From Klebsiella pneumoniae (lineage in GTDB: Bacteria; Pseudomonadota; Gammaproteobacteria; Pseudomonadales; Pseudohongiellaceae), in contig CAMBPO010000038.1 of NCBI GenBank assembly GCA_945869725.1, positions 1 through 24,131 on the forward strand: a DNA stretch of 24,131 bases, read 5' to 3'. Of this stretch, positions 8,343-16,252 are shown one piece after another. The position numbers were made by a program, and so were the translations under genes. The stretch's first letter is position 1. Every line of letters begins with the position of its first letter. A model generated the notes under the pieces. The model searched no databases. It worked only from the letters and a program-made list of their open reading frames with translations, and was not told where the DNA came from.

Positions 8343-9419
8343 ATGACAGCATCTGCTGACAAAACAACAGCGGTATCACCCTTAAAAATCTCGCGCCGCA
8401 GCCTGTTGATGGCGCTGCCGCTGATGCCACTGGCCATGCGCAGTGTTGCACAGCAAGCGAGCGCTGCCTCTATTCCGGTGCATGGTTATCATAATTTTGC
8501 CCTGCGGGTGAGCGATGTTGAGCGATCGCTGGCGTTTTATCAGGGACTGTTCGGATCTGCGGTGGTGTCGCGGGTAGGCCAGCGGGTAGCACTGCAAATT
8601 GGCAGCGGCCCACAGTACTTTACCTTGGAACCGGTGCGCGAGGGGCAGCAGCCCCACATCAGCCACTTTGGATTAAGCGCCATTGACCCCGACCGGTATC
8701 GCCTGCAAGCCAGATTGTCCGATCATGGCGTCAACCGCACCGTCGACAGCATGAGCAATCAAGCGCCGCCCATGAGCCGCGCCATGCACAGCTGGCTCGA
8801 GCGCATGCCTGGCGAGAGCGATACCATGCTCGCAGATAACCACGAGCTGTTTGTGGCAGATAGAGATGGTGTCGTGTTTCAGCTCTCCAGTATCCAATCG
8901 TGCGGGCGCGGTGACGAAGCCTGCACTCCGGAAGCGGCCCCGGGGCCAGGTTTGATTCGCTTGCGCGAAATCAATCACATGACGACGTACGTCGCCAACT
9001 TCGAACTTAGCAATGACTTCTACCGGAAGCTGTTTGGTATCGAGAACCAGGCCTTCCAGGGAACCTTCCCGGTTCTGGGTATCGATAACGGCAATCAGTT
9101 CCTGATGTTTGTGGGAGGCACGCAGCCCGGCACACCCGCGCAAGCCGGACGCATTGATCATGCCAGCCTGAATATTGAGGACTTTACGGAACAGTCTGTG
9201 CTGCAACGGCTAACCGACTATGGCATGACACCGCGTACTGAAGGACAACCGGCAGAGCCCCTGCAGCACTGGGTGAGCAGGCGTATGCCGGAACGCGGCG
9301 GCGCACCGGGCGGTACCCCTGAAGTGTATTTTGCTGACCCGGACGGCATCCATATCCAGCTGCAGCACCATACATACTGCGGCGGTGGCAATGAGTTCGG
9401 GGGCGATTGCAGTCTTTGA
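8343..9419 (+). CDS. Tat-exported double VOC (glyoxalase-fold) protein
   Basis: 358 residues from the ATG at 8343, chosen over a GTG at 8328 because GGAGAG sits just upstream. The N terminus has a twin-arginine signal (SRRSLLMALPLMPLA, Arg18-Arg19), implying export of a folded, probably cofactor-loaded protein. Two VOC modules follow: one around residues 46-183 (His50, His108) and one around 208-341 (His212, His273, ADPDGIHIQLQ). Such folds bind a divalent metal in glyoxalases, extradiol dioxygenases and related enzymes. At the place of the usual C-terminal Glu ligand both modules carry Gln (Gln180, Gln339), so metal binding may be altered. Cys187/Cys194 and Cys346/Cys356 could form disulfides, fitting the periplasm. 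A role in aromatic breakdown with the BenE neighbour is possible but unproven. Confidence 0.85.
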   Translation: MTASADKTTAVSPLKISRRSLLMALPLMPLAMRSVAQQASAASIPVHGYHNFALRVSDVERSLAFYQGLFGSAVVSRVGQRVALQIGSGPQYFTLEPVREGQQPHISHFGLSAIDPDRYRLQARLSDHGVNRTVDSMSNQAPPMSRAMHSWLERMPGESDTMLADNHELFVADRDGVVFQLSSIQSCGRGDEACTPEAAPGPGLIRLREINHMTTYVANFELSNDFYRKLFGIENQAFQGTFPVLGIDNGNQFLMFVGGTQPGTPAQAGRIDHASLNIEDFTEQSVLQRLTDYGMTPRTEGQPAEPLQHWVSRRMPERGGAPGGTPEVYFADPDGIHIQLQHHTYCGGGNEFGGDCSL

Positions 9420-9421
9420 GC

Positions 9422-9455
9422 GCCAACGCCAGACACAGGCGTTGGCTTTACCTTT
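9422..9455 (+). terminator. Terminator-like hairpin after the VOC gene
   Basis: Perfect 9-base stem GCCAACGCC (9422-9430) / GGCGTTGGC (9438-9446) with a 7-base loop, followed by the interrupted T tract TTTACCTTT. It begins three bases after the VOC stop codon and separates this gene from the amidohydrolase downstream. Confidence 0.8.
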
Positions 9456-9521
9456 AAATAAGAAAATGAAACAACTGACACCAAAGTCGGTCACTTAAAC
9501 TTACAAACTGCGCGGCCCCCT

Positions 9522-11192
9522 ATGAATAAGCAACTAGCCTGCGTGATCTTGCTCACCGCACTGAGTGCATGCTCCGATAACACAATCGACTCTACATCTC
9601 AGGCACCTGCGGAAGCGTCAGAGATTGCCGTCTACGACACCGTATTGCGCGGCGGCCTGCTCTTCAGCGGCGCCGACGAACTACCTGTTGAGGGCGACAT
9701 TGCCATCACCGGCCAGCTGATTGCGGCGGTTGGTGAGCTCGGGGAATTTACAGCCAAGGAAGTCATTGATGTGAGCGGGCTGGCGATCACGCCAGGGTTT
9801 ATCGATATTCATAGCCATGCTCTTGATGACAATAGGGATCAAGGCATTTTTGGCTGGCCGGACGCGGAGAATCTGATCCGGCAGGGCGTTACCACGGTAA
9901 TTGGTGGCAATGACGGCGGCTCCCCGTTACCACTGTCAGACACCTTTGATGCCATAGCAGCATTGCCTGCCGCGGTGAATTTTGGCAGTTACATCGGGCA
10001 TGGTTCTATCCGCGGCTTGATTGTTGGCGAAGATGACCGCCCGGCGACCGAAGAGGAAATGCAGGGGATGCGCGATCAGGTTGCGCTGGGGATGCAACAG
10101 GGCGCCTTTGGCCTGTCGTCAGGCCTGATCTATGCACCTGGCCGTTTTGCCAGCACCGAAGAGGTCATTGACCTGGCCCGTGTTGCTGGCGAATACGGCG
10201 GGATGTATATCAGCCACATGCGCGAAGAGGGCTTGGGTCTGCTCGACAGCGTTGCCGAGACCATCCGCATCGGCGAAGAAGGCGGGCTGCCTACCCAACT
10301 CACCCATCACAAGGTGGTGGGCGCACCCATGTGGGGCAGTTCGTTGGAATCTTTGCGCCTGGTCGATGAGGCTATCGCCCGCGGCGTGGATGTGTCCATC
10401 GACCAGTATCCTTACACGGCGTCATCCACCAATCTGCAGATTCTGTTCCCCGGCTGGGCGCTCGACGGCGGGCGGGAGGCGCTGCTGGTGCGGATGGCAG
10501 ATGCCACACAACGCGCCCGCCTGCGCAACGATATTGTGTACAACATCGAAGTCGACCGTGGTGGGAATGACCCGGCCAACGTGGTGCTGGTGGGCTGCCC
10601 CCACGATGCCACGCTCAACGGACTAAATCTGAGTGAAGTGTTGCGCCGGCAGGGCGTTGAAACCACCAAAGTCAACGCAGCAGACCTGCTGATGGACTTG
10701 GTGGCTGCCGGCAACTGCAGCGCTGTTTTCCATGCCATGGTGGAAGAGGATATTCACAACATCATGCGGCATCCGCGCACCATGATTGCCTCGGATGGCG
10801 GCATTGAGGGCCCCTCCGATCGCGCAGTCCATCCCAGAAATTACGGTACGTTTGCGCGTCTGATTGGTCACTATGCGCGGGACCTTGGCATTATTCCTGT
10901 GCACACAGCGATCCATAAAGTCAGTGGTATGCCGGCAGATCGCTTAAAGATGACCCATCGCGGCCGCCTGGTGGCAGGCGCCGTTGCAGATATTGCAGTG
11001 CTGAATATTGCCGAGGTGAGTGAGCGGACCAGTTTTGCGGATCCGCACCAGTACGCTGAAGGTGCCGTGCATGTATTTGTCGCCGGTCAGGCTGTCTTGA
11101 AGGATAGAACCATGACCGGCGCACGACCAGGGCTGATTGTGCGATCGACAGATGTGCAATCGACGAACGTGCAATCAACCGATGTGCAATAA
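9522..11192 (+). CDS. N-acyl-D-amino-acid deacylase-like amidohydrolase, lipoprotein
   Basis: 556-residue metal-dependent hydrolase of the D-aminoacylase branch of the amidohydrolase superfamily, which frees D-amino acids from N-acyl forms. It opens with a lipoprotein signal (lipobox LSAC, Cys17), so it is membrane anchored outside the cytoplasm. Landmarks: metal motif HSH (His97, His99) in TPGFIDIHSHA, YISHMREEG (His232), THHK (His262/His263), DQYPY, and IASDGG followed by HPRNYGTFARLIG. In characterised D-aminoacylases the first loop reads GNCG with a metal-bridging Cys; here it is GNDGG (Asp131), so metal site and substrate may differ. No clear ribosome site precedes the ATG (a run of C is seen instead). 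The last 15 residues are a three-unit repeat beyond the normal family end (TGARPG). With the GGT homologue and TonB receptor it fits surface processing of peptides or modified amino acids. Confidence 0.88.
   Translation: MNKQLACVILLTALSACSDNTIDSTSQAPAEASEIAVYDTVLRGGLLFSGADELPVEGDIAITGQLIAAVGELGEFTAKEVIDVSGLAITPGFIDIHSHALDDNRDQGIFGWPDAENLIRQGVTTVIGGNDGGSPLPLSDTFDAIAALPAAVNFGSYIGHGSIRGLIVGEDDRPATEEEMQGMRDQVALGMQQGAFGLSSGLIYAPGRFASTEEVIDLARVAGEYGGMYISHMREEGLGLLDSVAETIRIGEEGGLPTQLTHHKVVGAPMWGSSLESLRLVDEAIARGVDVSIDQYPYTASSTNLQILFPGWALDGGREALLVRMADATQRARLRNDIVYNIEVDRGGNDPANVVLVGCPHDATLNGLNLSEVLRRQGVETTKVNAADLLMDLVAAGNCSAVFHAMVEEDIHNIMRHPRTMIASDGGIEGPSDRAVHPRNYGTFARLIGHYARDLGIIPVHTAIHKVSGMPADRLKMTHRGRLVAGAVADIAVLNIAEVSERTSFADPHQYAEGAVHVFVAGQAVLKDRTMTGARPGLIVRSTDVQSTNVQSTDVQ
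11145..11189 (+). repeat. Three-unit 15-base tandem repeat at the C terminus of the amidohydrolase
   Basis: Three consecutive 15-base units encode STDVQ, STNVQ and STDVQ immediately before the stop codon. Units differ by a few bases, so the array is not brand new. The unit length is a multiple of three, so copy-number change keeps the frame. Confidence 0.85.
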
Positions 11193-11209
11193 CCCGAGCT
11201 GATGCAGTC

Positions 11210-11806
11210 TCAGCTCAGGAAAAAGCCAACCAGACAGCCTTTGGAATCAGGGATGTCATTAATATTCACCGTGCCACCCGCCATCACCGTGTCCAGCGCA
11301 TCACGCAGGTAGTTGTGCTCGGTGTTGACGCGTTGGGTCTCATAGCCCAGTGAGTCGTCAATGGGCCCACGGAACAACACCTTGCGGGTTTTGGGATCAA
11401 TGATGAACACTTCGGCAGTGCGCTCAACACCCAGCGAGCGGGCAACGGACTGATCGGCATCCTTGAGAATCGGGAAGTCAATCTTGAAATCCTCAGCTTC
11501 TTTGGCGATGCGTGGGATGTCATCCTGAATGAAGGAATTGAGCATCAGGAACTGAATGTTTTTGGGCTGGTAATCATCGCGGATCGACAGGAAAGTCGGC
11601 ACCGACAGGCGCGCAATCGGACAACCTGAACCGTGGATATACATCACCACGTAATCCTTGTCGACATACTCATCCATGGTGTGTGTCACACCGCGTTGAT
11701 CTGTCAGTGAAAACTCTTTGATTGTTTTCAGATAATCATCAGCGTGGCCTGCGGTTGCCAGCAGCAATAGCAATGGCATCAGCAGCAGTGCGGAGAATCG
11801 TTTCAT
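11210..11806 (-). CDS. Exported redoxin-domain (thioredoxin-fold) protein
   Basis: 198 residues with a Sec signal peptide (about 1-23, ending GHA) and an AhpC/TSA-redoxin fold. The active-site region is HGSGCPIARLSVP with one Cys (Cys62) and no resolving Cys beside it; a second Cys (Cys191, GCLVGF) lies near the C terminus and might act as resolver. The middle matches redoxin modules otherwise seen at the N terminus of larger exported proteins (FLMLNSFIQDD, TAEVFIIDPKTRKVLFRGPIDDSLGYE), so this is a stand-alone version. The start ATG has GAGGG upstream. A likely role is thiol or peroxide chemistry in the periplasm, partner unknown. It lies downstream of efp on the same strand after 149 bases containing a dyad and a -10-like element, suggesting separate transcription. 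Confidence 0.82.
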   Translation of the reverse strand: MKRFSALLLMPLLLLLATAGHADDYLKTIKEFSLTDQRGVTHTMDEYVDKDYVVMYIHGSGCPIARLSVPTFLSIRDDYQPKNIQFLMLNSFIQDDIPRIAKEAEDFKIDFPILKDADQSVARSLGVERTAEVFIIDPKTRKVLFRGPIDDSLGYETQRVNTEHNYLRDALDTVMAGGTVNINDIPDSKGCLVGFFLS

Positions 11807-11841
11807 GGTTGCGCCCTCAGTTGTTGGGAAGGTGTATCTGA

Positions 11842-11891
11842 ATTATGCGCGTTTGTCTTGCCCTGTGCCTGCGACATAACGACGCAGGCAC
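11842..11891 (-). promoter_or_regulatory. Candidate promoter with 9-base dyad upstream of the redoxin gene
   Basis: On the minus strand CATAAT (11847-11842) matches a -10 box in five of six positions. Seventeen bases upstream, where the -35 should be, starts a perfect dyad GTGCCTGCG (11865-11873) / CGCAGGCAC (11883-11891) with a 9-base spacer. There is no -35 consensus, as expected of an activator-dependent promoter. The same dyad could instead be part of a terminator for efp, but no U tract follows it. Confidence 0.4.
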
Positions 11892-11955
11892 GGCAGGCTC
11901 AGAGCAAAGGCTGCAGGCAGTTGTTCGATTCCGCCGGCAGTCACTGCTTGCAACA

Positions 11956-12522
11956 TTAACGCTTGACGCGTGACTTGTATTCGCCAGTCAGCGTGTCGAT
12001 CTCGATATAGTCGCCGATTTCGCAGAACGAGGAAACCTGCAGTTCATGGCCGTTGGCCAAGCGCGCAATCTTGGTCACTTTGCCTGAGGTATCACCGCGC
12101 GCTGAAGGTTCGGTGTAAGCAATCTGGCGCACGATGTTTTTAGGTAGATCAACGGAAATCACCTTGGTGCCGTAGAACACGGCCTGACACACGTCTTCCA
12201 TCCCATCTTCGATGTACATCAATACGTTTTCCAGATCGTCTTTTTCAATCTCGATCTGTTCATATTCGGTATCAACAAACACGTACATTGGATCAGCAAA
12301 GTAGGAATAAGTAACTTCTTTCTGCTCCAGAACGATGTATTCCAGTTTGTCGTCACACTTGAACGTGGTTTCAGTCTGCATGCCATTCAGAATGTTTTTC
12401 AGCTTCATCTTGTTGATAGCTGAGCTGCGGCCGGCGCGGTTGAACTCGTTTTTCTGAACTTTCCAGGGCGAACCATCGATCATAATGACCTGGCCGGGTT
12501 TGATTTCTTGTGCGGTTTTCAT
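11956..12522 (-). CDS. efp: Elongation factor P, Arg32 (rhamnosylated) type
   Basis: 188-residue EF-P, the tRNA-shaped factor that binds next to the ribosomal P site and relieves stalling at consecutive prolines. The three-domain length is normal. The tip of domain I reads FNRAGRSSA with Arg at residue 32, the position that is a modified Lys in E. coli-type EF-P. Arg32 is the residue that EarP glycosylates with rhamnose in Pseudomonas and Shewanella. The ATG overlaps the stop of earP by four bases (ATGA), so modifier and target are translated from one message, probably by coupling; no strong ribosome site is seen. dTDP-rhamnose synthesis genes are not in the window. Confidence 0.97.
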   Translation of the reverse strand: MKTAQEIKPGQVIMIDGSPWKVQKNEFNRAGRSSAINKMKLKNILNGMQTETTFKCDDKLEYIVLEQKEVTYSYFADPMYVFVDTEYEQIEIEKDDLENVLMYIEDGMEDVCQAVFYGTKVISVDLPKNIVRQIAYTEPSARGDTSGKVTKIARLANGHELQVSSFCEIGDYIEIDTLTGEYKSRVKR

Positions 12523-13730
12523 GGGTGAGCACTCAATTTAGTAAGGGTTTCAAAATTCACCAGATTCGCAGATAAATCAGGCATAGCAGCCAGTTTTTTC
12601 TGCCATTTTCGGGCATGCGACTGCAAGCTCGAAAGTTGAGGGCGAAGATGATGCCACACTTCGTGGCAATCTTCACCCTGATTCCAGCCATTTGAGAACG
12701 CGTGCCAGGCTTTGGCGGCGTCCGGGTTCAATCCATCAACAAACAGTCTCTCAAATGCCTCAAGCTTCTGTAGATGCACCCCGTCATCCTGAGGGTATAT
12801 ATGCCAGAGCATTGGGCGGGCAGCCCATTGCGCACGCACAAAAGAGTCCTCTCCACGCACTACATTAAAGTCACACAGACTGAGCAGCTGATCGTAATCC
12901 GTTTGTGAACCGAAGGGCATTGCCACCACTGTCAGGGCACCAACCCGTGCAACCTCGCCGGGCACCAGCCGATCTCTGGCAAAACATCTGGCCACCGCTG
13001 CCAGACTTTTGCCTTCGGGTACAAAACACACCACTTCTTGTGTCTGTTCCTGTAGCGCATTAAGCCAATTTGCCAGCGCCGGCGTGTCGTAACTGAACAG
13101 AGAAACCAGCAGCACATCAGCCTGCAAAAACTCTGACAGTCCAGCCTTCTGGAGCAAACGCTGACGAAGAACCTGCTGCTCCTGTTGCCACTGCTCATGT
13201 TGACTGATCAGTGTCGCCTCACGCAACAGTCCGCCGGTGCCTTGCTCAAATCCCGGGAAAAAGAAGAATTTTTTTACCTGAGGAGACAGGTTCTGCGGCG
13301 ACGGCAGACCGTGACATTCTTTCACCCAGTTTTCGGCACTCAGGTACTCCAGATTCAGCCACAAGACGGGTCTGTTCACATGACACATCGCTTGTTTAAC
13401 GCTGGCAGGCAGCTCACAACCAAACGCTTCAATGATGACATCGGCGCTGGCAATGTGCTGATCGATGGCAGGCAGCGCTTGCCAGGGCTTATGCCAGCGC
13501 CGGATGGAGACGCCTGCGGCCGTAATCGCTTGCTGCTCTTGAAAAACAGGCGAGTTGTTGATGGCGGGGACCTGCGCCGCCAGAAACCCTGACAACGCCG
13601 ACCAATCATCCACCCATAGCTCAACATTACGCTGGTGTTCATCGGCCAGTTGGCGCGCCAGTCGCCAGCACACCCCGATGTCGCCGAAGTTATCGATGAT
13701 CGAGCAAAAGATGATCCACCGTGATGTCAT
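12519..13730 (-). CDS. earP: EarP, EF-P arginine rhamnosyltransferase
   Basis: 403-residue protein of the EarP family (DUF2331), an inverting GT-B glycosyltransferase that transfers rhamnose from dTDP-rhamnose to Arg32 of EF-P. The N-terminal motif [18 protein letters not shown] gives Asp13 and Asp17, positions known to be essential in Pseudomonas EarP. The C-terminal nucleotide-sugar site is seen in [18 protein letters not shown] (Glu294) and [10 protein letters not shown], with FFFPGF and CFVPEG between. Its ATG overlaps the stop codon of the decayed histidine kinase by four bases, and its own stop overlaps the efp start by four bases. The kinase remnant upstream may therefore still serve for translation entry into earP. 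Confidence 0.97.
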   Translation of the reverse strand: MTSRWIIFCSIIDNFGDIGVCWRLARQLADEHQRNVELWVDDWSALSGFLAAQVPAINNSPVFQEQQAITAAGVSIRRWHKPWQALPAIDQHIASADVIIEAFGCELPASVKQAMCHVNRPVLWLNLEYLSAENWVKECHGLPSPQNLSPQVKKFFFFPGFEQGTGGLLREATLISQHEQWQQEQQVLRQRLLQKAGLSEFLQADVLLVSLFSYDTPALANWLNALQEQTQEVVCFVPEGKSLAAVARCFARDRLVPGEVARVGALTVVAMPFGSQTDYDQLLSLCDFNVVRGEDSFVRAQWAARPMLWHIYPQDDGVHLQKLEAFERLFVDGLNPDAAKAWHAFSNGWNQGEDCHEVWHHLRPQLSSLQSHARKWQKKLAAMPDLSANLVNFETLTKLSAHP

Positions 13731-14326
13731 GGTCGCGGCAGCGCTATTTCGACGTGCAGGCCGGCGTTGCCGGCGCGATTACTGATCAACACCTTGCCTC
13801 CGTGCAACTGCACAATGTTCTGGGTGATGGCCAGGCCCAGGCCAATGCCACCACTGTCGCGATTGCGTGAACCGTCAAGCCGGTAAAACGGTTTGAGGAT
13901 ATTCTGCAACTCATGTTCAGCCACAACGGGTCCCTGATCTTCAACGATAATCCGGATGTAACCAGGCTCCACAACACAACTGACCCAGGCCTGTTGGCCA
14001 TACTTGATCATGTGGCGCGTATCGGAGACTACACGCAACATACCCTCACGCTCGGCTTCATTGTCCAGCAGCTCCGCCCGCAACTGCAGACGCGTTGCCG
14101 CCGACCGCAGATCATGAGATAGCGCGGCAAGCATTTCTGTCTGGCCCTGCACAAGCCGTTTGAGGCGAACCTGCATGCGGTTAAACGCGCTGGCGGCGCG
14201 TGCGACCTCAGAGGGCCCGCTCTCGTCTAGAGCTACCGCATCCAGATTGGTGCCAATCACATCGGCCGCCGTCGCCAGTATCTGGTCGCGATCTGCCTGT
14301 GGGAAGCGCTCCGCAAGGTTCTGCAT
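13727..14326 (-). pseudogene. Collapsed sensor histidine kinase
   Basis: 199-codon open frame of an EnvZ-type kinase. It contains the end of a HAMP-like region (SEVARAASAFNRMQVRLKRLV, about 38-59), the dimerisation/phosphoacceptor box ALSHDLRS with His71, and part of the ATPase domain (VEDQGPVV and GGIGLGLAI, about 128-167). Two losses are visible: the N-terminal membrane and sensor region is gone, and at about residue 107/108 the sequence jumps from DTRHMI to KYGQQAW, dropping the segment that would hold most of the phosphoacceptor linker and the ATP-binding N box. The G1 motif reads DQGPVV instead of DxGPG. The frame stays open, but a working kinase is not expected. Its final codons overlap the earP start (ATGA). 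Confidence 0.85.
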
Positions 14327-14415
14327 AATTCTAACCCATCGCGCCCCGGCATCATCACATCCAGCAAAATCAGGTCAAACCGCTCTTGGGCCAGCCGCAC
14401 CATAACATAGACCCG
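14320..14415 (-). pseudogene. Fragment of an OmpR-type response regulator
   Basis: About 30 codons read MVRLAQERFDLILLDVMMPG then RDGLELCR, the central receiver-domain strand with the phosphoacceptor Asp (LLLD) and the loop that follows. An in-frame TAG lies five codons upstream of the ATG at 14403, and the rest of the receiver and the DNA-binding domain are missing. The fragment runs directly into the kinase remnant in another frame, so a deletion has fused regulator and kinase of one two-component system. Confidence 0.8.
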
Positions 14416-14787
14416 CTAATCGCCGCAGTAGGGACGCGGCCAACACATACTTATTTGCACATTTGACAAACTTTTTCACAATGTTGATGTGAATATCTGC
14501 TGCCAGTTTGAAAGGCGGTTTTTGTGATGCTGAGTTTCATCTGAGAGCACAGATCGACACTCGATGGATGTCAAAAGCCCCGCCCGTGTGAATGACAAAC
14601 TCAGGCGGGGCTTTTGTCTGTGTGGGCGGCAGAAAATGCTTTTTTTTGTCTGACGTTTTTGGCTATTATCCAGCCGTGACTCCACATCAGAAAAAAGTTC
14701 GTTCACGCATCTGAACGGCAGATGCCGTCGCGCTGCTCTGATGGTTCACTTCCCTTTTATCCAATCTGATTAATACCGGGACTGATT
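14416..14787. other. Intergenic region between the two-component relic and the SSS symporter
   Basis: About 370 bases with no supported gene. It holds a consensus-like TTGACA (14463-14468) without a well-spaced -10, a dyad TTCACA (14475-14480) / TGTGAA (14488-14493) with a 7-base spacer, and the hairpin at 14573-14615. TATTAT at 14664-14669 could serve as a -10 for the symporter but lacks a convincing -35. Some of these may be leftovers of the former two-component operon promoter. Confidence 0.45.
14573..14615. terminator. GC-rich hairpin, possibly an orphan bidirectional terminator
   Basis: A perfect 12-base stem AAAAGCCCCGCC (14573-14584) / GGCGGGGCTTTT (14604-14615) with a 19-base loop. 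Both sides carry four T, so it could end transcription either way. No gene ends just before it on either strand; it may belong to a lost gene or insulate the divergent units. Confidence 0.6.
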
Positions 14788-16230
14788 ATGCTGCTAGCAC
14801 TGGTCGTTGCTTACCTTGTGATCTCTATTGGTATTGGTGTTCTTGCTGCTCGCCGTGTGCATTCGGCCAGCGATTTTATTACCGCGGGTCGTAGCTTGCC
14901 CATGTACATGGTCATGGCCATGGTGTTTGCGACCTGGTTTGGTGCAGAGACCGTACTGGGCATTTCAGCCACCTTTCTGGAAGAAGGATTTCGTGGCCTG
15001 ATTTCAGACCCGCTGGGGGCTGCAGCATGCCTGATCCTGTTCGGACTGATTTTTGCACTGCCGCTGTATCGCCTGAAACTGATGACCTTGGGTGACTTTT
15101 TCCACATCCGCTACAACAAGTCCATCGAAATGGTCTTGTCCATTTGCATCATGCTGTCCTACCTGGGCTGGGTATCGGCACAGGTCACTGCGCTGGGGCT
15201 GGTGTTTAATGTGCTGTCTGACGGTGCGGTGTCCATGACCATGGGCATGATTTTGGGTGCCGGCGTGGTGTTGACCTACACCTTGCTGGGCGGCATGTGG
15301 TCGGTTGCGGTCACCACCTTTGTACAGATGATTGTGATTGTGATTGGTCTCCTGCTGGTGACCAACGCAGCAACCGACATGGCAGGTGGCCTGCCACTGG
15401 TGCTTGAACGGGCGGCTGCAGAGGGCAAATTTGACTGGATGCCCAGCATGAACATGTTGGATATTCTGGCGTGGATGGCTGCATTCTTCACCATCGCACT
15501 GGGCTCTATTCCCCAGCAGGATGTGTTCCAGCGTGTGAACACCTCACGAACCGAAAGCATCGCGGTATGGGCCACCACTGCCGGCGGTATCGCTTATTTC
15601 TTCTTTGCGTTTGTGCCGTTGTTGCTTGCTTACAGCGCCAGCATGATTGATCCGGAAATGACCGCCACAGTGATGGAAAACGATACTCAATTGGTACTGC
15701 CGACCTTCGTCGCCTTGCACATGCCGTTCTGGTTGCAGGTGGTGTTTTTTGGGGCCCTGCTGTCAGTGATCATGAGCACTGCGTCCGGCACCTTGCTGGC
15801 GCCGTCGGTGACTTTCACTGAAAACGTGCTTAAAAACATTATTCCCGGCATGACCGACCAGCAACTGCTGACCTATACCCGCTACACCGTGTTTGTGTTC
15901 ACGGTGATGGTTGTGATCAATGCCATTCTGTCGGATGGCAACATCCATGATATGGTGGTAAACGCGTATCGCATCACCCTCGCCGGGGTGTTTGTACCAC
16001 TGGCTGCCGGACTGTTCTGGCGCAAAGCCAGTAACCTGGGGGCAACACTCTCTATCGGGCTGGGACTGGGCAGTTGGTTACTGGTCGAATTTACCATCCC
16101 GGAACTTGCCTATGAGCCTCAGTTTGTGGGCCTAGGATTCAGCCTGATCGGTATGATTGTGGGATCTTATCTGTCGCCCAATCCAAACAGCGCCAATCAT
16201 CGGGGGATCGCTGAACCACGTCCGGCTTGA
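14788..16230 (+). CDS. Sodium:solute symporter (SSS family)
   Basis: 480-residue integral membrane protein with about 13 predicted segments, the normal size of the SSS family, which uses the Na+ gradient to take up sugars, amino acids, carboxylates or vitamins. Typical features are the opening AYLVISIGIGVLAARRVHSASDF followed by TAGRSLP, the GAETVLGISATFLEEG region after the second segment, the GGMWSVAVTTFVQ block, and IPQQDVFQRVNTSRT in the middle. The ATG has CGGGA upstream. Substrate cannot be assigned from sequence alone. It is monocistronic or leads into the photolyase 99 bases downstream. Confidence 0.9.
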   Translation: MLLALVVAYLVISIGIGVLAARRVHSASDFITAGRSLPMYMVMAMVFATWFGAETVLGISATFLEEGFRGLISDPLGAAACLILFGLIFALPLYRLKLMTLGDFFHIRYNKSIEMVLSICIMLSYLGWVSAQVTALGLVFNVLSDGAVSMTMGMILGAGVVLTYTLLGGMWSVAVTTFVQMIVIVIGLLLVTNAATDMAGGLPLVLERAAAEGKFDWMPSMNMLDILAWMAAFFTIALGSIPQQDVFQRVNTSRTESIAVWATTAGGIAYFFFAFVPLLLAYSASMIDPEMTATVMENDTQLVLPTFVALHMPFWLQVVFFGALLSVIMSTASGTLLAPSVTFTENVLKNIIPGMTDQQLLTYTRYTVFVFTVMVVINAILSDGNIHDMVVNAYRITLAGVFVPLAAGLFWRKASNLGATLSIGLGLGSWLLVEFTIPELAYEPQFVGLGFSLIGMIVGSYLSPNPNSANHRGIAEPRPA

Positions 16231-16252
16231 TTGGCACCGGTGCGCAACTGGA

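Noticed and set aside
7036..9419. Aromatic degradation operon (BenE plus VOC dioxygenase)
   Set aside because: The VOC protein is Tat-exported with altered metal ligands and no ring-hydroxylating or CoA-ligase gene is present, so the pairing is not enough.
14476..14706. 76-codon minus-strand frame in the gap before the SSS symporter
   Set aside because: It runs through the GC-rich hairpin, has no recognisable motif and no ribosome site support.
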